The notes beneath the pieces were generated by a model. It saw only the letters and a program-made list of their open reading frames with translations. It did no database searches and had not been told where the DNA came from. Positions 14,355-15,121 of a stretch of DNA of 15,121 nucleotides are shown here, one piece after another. The first letter of the stretch is position 1. Every line of letters starts with the position of its first letter. A program made the position numbers and the translations under genes. The DNA lies in contig MGQN01000013.1 of NCBI GenBank assembly GCA_001797845.1, positions 3,533-18,653 of the forward strand, given 5' to 3'. The DNA is from Deltaproteobacteria bacterium RBG_16_44_11. GTDB lineage: Bacteria > Desulfobacterota > Syntrophia > Syntrophales > Smithellaceae.

Positions 14355-14905
14355 AAAATCGAAAACTTTTTAAAGAATATATGACGGCGCTCGCCGAACT
14401 CTTCGGAAAGGAACTTACCGCACTACTCAACGGCCTTTATTGGAAGATCTTGGAACCGTTCGGTGATGAGCAATGCGAGGCAGCATTCAAGGAGCTTATC
14501 TTCTCATCGAGGTTTTTCCCGAAGCCCGCTGACTTTCTCGAACTTCTCCGAGGCAAGAAAGAAGACCAGGCGGCGCGGGCATGGATCAAGGTTGTTGATG
14601 CTGTTCGTGGTATTGGCAATTACGAGAGCGTTCAGTTCGACGATCCCATTATCCATTCTGTTTTTAAATTTTGGGGTGGATGGGGAGTCACGGCCGATTG
14701 GAAGGAATCAGAACTAAAATGGAAGCAGAAGGAGTTTGAACGGCTCTATGTGATTATGTCGGCCAATAAAGAACATCCGACCTATTTGCCGGGGCTGAAT
14801 GAGATAAATAACGCAGCTTCCGGATGCGATATCCAGGCGAAACCAGTGAGGATTGGCTTTGATGATCAAAAGAAAATTGAAGCAACGCAAGACCCCCCTG
14901 GGTAA
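14351..14905 (+). CDS. Phage protein in the helicase-loader position
   Basis: A 184-aa protein starting at an ATG that overlaps the initiator stop codon (ATGA); an upstream in-frame TTG at 14336 lacks support. The N-terminal 65 residues (KLFKEYMTALAELFGKEL...LYWKILEPFGDEQCEAAFKELIFSSRFFPKPADFLELL) match a helical domain common in phage proteins next to replication genes. The middle (about 80-140) is Trp-rich, with WGGWGVTADWKESELKWKQKEFERLY. No Walker motif is present, so it is not a DnaC-like ATPase. By position and coupling it resembles lambda P or other non-ATPase helicase loaders; that role is inferred. The tail (about 150-184) is hydrophilic and probably flexible. Confidence 0.8.
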   Translation: MKNRKLFKEYMTALAELFGKELTALLNGLYWKILEPFGDEQCEAAFKELIFSSRFFPKPADFLELLRGKKEDQAARAWIKVVDAVRGIGNYESVQFDDPIIHSVFKFWGGWGVTADWKESELKWKQKEFERLYVIMSANKEHPTYLPGLNEINNAASGCDIQAKPVRIGFDDQKKIEATQDPPG

Positions 14906-14919
14906 AATCTTTACGACCT

Positions 14920-14942
14920 TGCCAAATCTAACCGAGTTGGCA
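14920..14942. promoter_or_regulatory. Inverted repeat before the terminase gene
   Basis: TGCCAA and TTGGCA pair across 11 bases, with no T-run, so it is not a terminator. The half-sites are the same hexamers as in the operator over the early promoter at 12353-12381, in the opposite arrangement. It may be a hairpin in the leader or a binding site. Confidence 0.3.
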
Positions 14943-14991
14943 GTCTAACGCGTGCGATTTGAAGGTTTTGCTTTCATGCCAAAGGAGGAAA

Positions 14992-15121
14992 ATGAAAAAA
15001 CTATCGAAGCAAGCAGCAGATTTGAAAAAATCCATTTTGAAGGATTATGAAATTACAGACGAAGCCGGAATTGCAATTTTGCAAACCGCAATGGAAGCGT
15101 TTGAGCAGATGAAGGATGCTC
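14992..15121 (+). CDS. Probable phage terminase small subunit, N-terminal part (runs off the right edge)
   Basis: Forty-three codons are visible after a strong AAGGAGG ribosome site that sits close to the ATG (about 3-4 bases). The product starts MKKLSKQAADLKKSI and continues with KDYEITDEAGIAILQTAMEAFEQMKDA. This resembles the N-terminal helical region of P27-type terminase small subunits, in which a Leu-Ser start, a YxI-D-AG-LLQ-A-EAF-M pattern and a helix-rich segment recur. The small subunit recognises phage DNA for packaging. If correct, the large subunit gene should follow outside the window. The call rests on a short fragment. Confidence 0.65.
   Translation, partial: MKKLSKQAADLKKSILKDYEITDEAGIAILQTAMEAFEQMKDA

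Larger units (their letters stand above)
11565..15121. mobile_element. Prophage or phage-like integrated element, left end (continues past the window)
   Basis: The region starts at the tRNA-Cys fragment and changes abruptly from pilus genes to phage-type genes. It includes an HNH nuclease, a regulatory region with operators, an excisionase-family HTH protein, a lambda-O-like initiator with origin iterons, a candidate helicase loader and the start of a probable terminase small subunit. No integrase is in the window; it should lie near the far end beside the intact tRNA-Cys. Whether this is a complete prophage, a remnant or a satellite cannot be judged without structural genes. Confidence 0.8.

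Overview
The window joins a bacterial chromosome backbone to the edge of an integrated phage-like element. The left three quarters (about 1-11265, all on the minus strand) is one long type IV pilus assembly cluster. Its gene order is close to that of the MSHA (mannose-sensitive haemagglutinin) pilus. In transcription order it encodes a PilM-PilN fusion (MshI-like), a PilO/MshJ-like protein, a PilP/MshK-like protein, a lipoprotein secretin (MshL), an ExeA/MshM-type ATPase, an assembly ATPase (MshE), a platform protein (MshG), a membrane-anchored sigma-54 activator, and at least two type IV pilins, the last cut by the window edge. Moderate-to-low GC, the sigma-54 regulator and the MSHA-like layout suggest a Gram-negative bacterium, plausibly Desulfobacterota (Syntrophia-like). 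That is an inference from gene content, not a demonstrated identity.

Regulation of the pilus locus can partly be read from the DNA. A well-spaced -24/-12 (sigma-54) promoter lies upstream of the first pilin gene. A 19-bp palindrome lies about 160 bp further upstream and overlaps the stop codon of the sigma-54 activator gene, where an enhancer site for that activator would be expected. The assembly ATPase carries two tandem 24-residue MshEN motifs, which predicts c-di-GMP control of pilus extension.

At 11565-11609 (minus) there is the 3' part of a tRNA-Cys gene: GCA anticodon loop, T arm, acceptor 3' strand and CCA, but no 5' half. This is the expected scar of site-specific integration into a tRNA gene. 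Its orientation puts the chromosome on the left and the element on the right. The intact tRNA-Cys and probably the integrase should lie beyond the right edge.

The element (about 11610 to the right edge) holds an HNH nuclease gene on the minus strand, then a control region with a sigma-70-like promoter and three inverted repeats. A rightward phage-type cluster follows: a 218-aa protein of unknown function, a 59-aa protein, a terminator, an excisionase-family HTH protein, a lambda-O-like replication initiator, a protein in the helicase-loader position, and the start of a probable terminase small subunit. Inside the initiator gene are six 18-bp palindromic iterons followed by four AT-rich 14-15-bp repeats. 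This is the layout of a lambdoid replication origin. One iteron lies in a different reading frame and encodes different amino acids, so the DNA rather than the peptide appears to be conserved.
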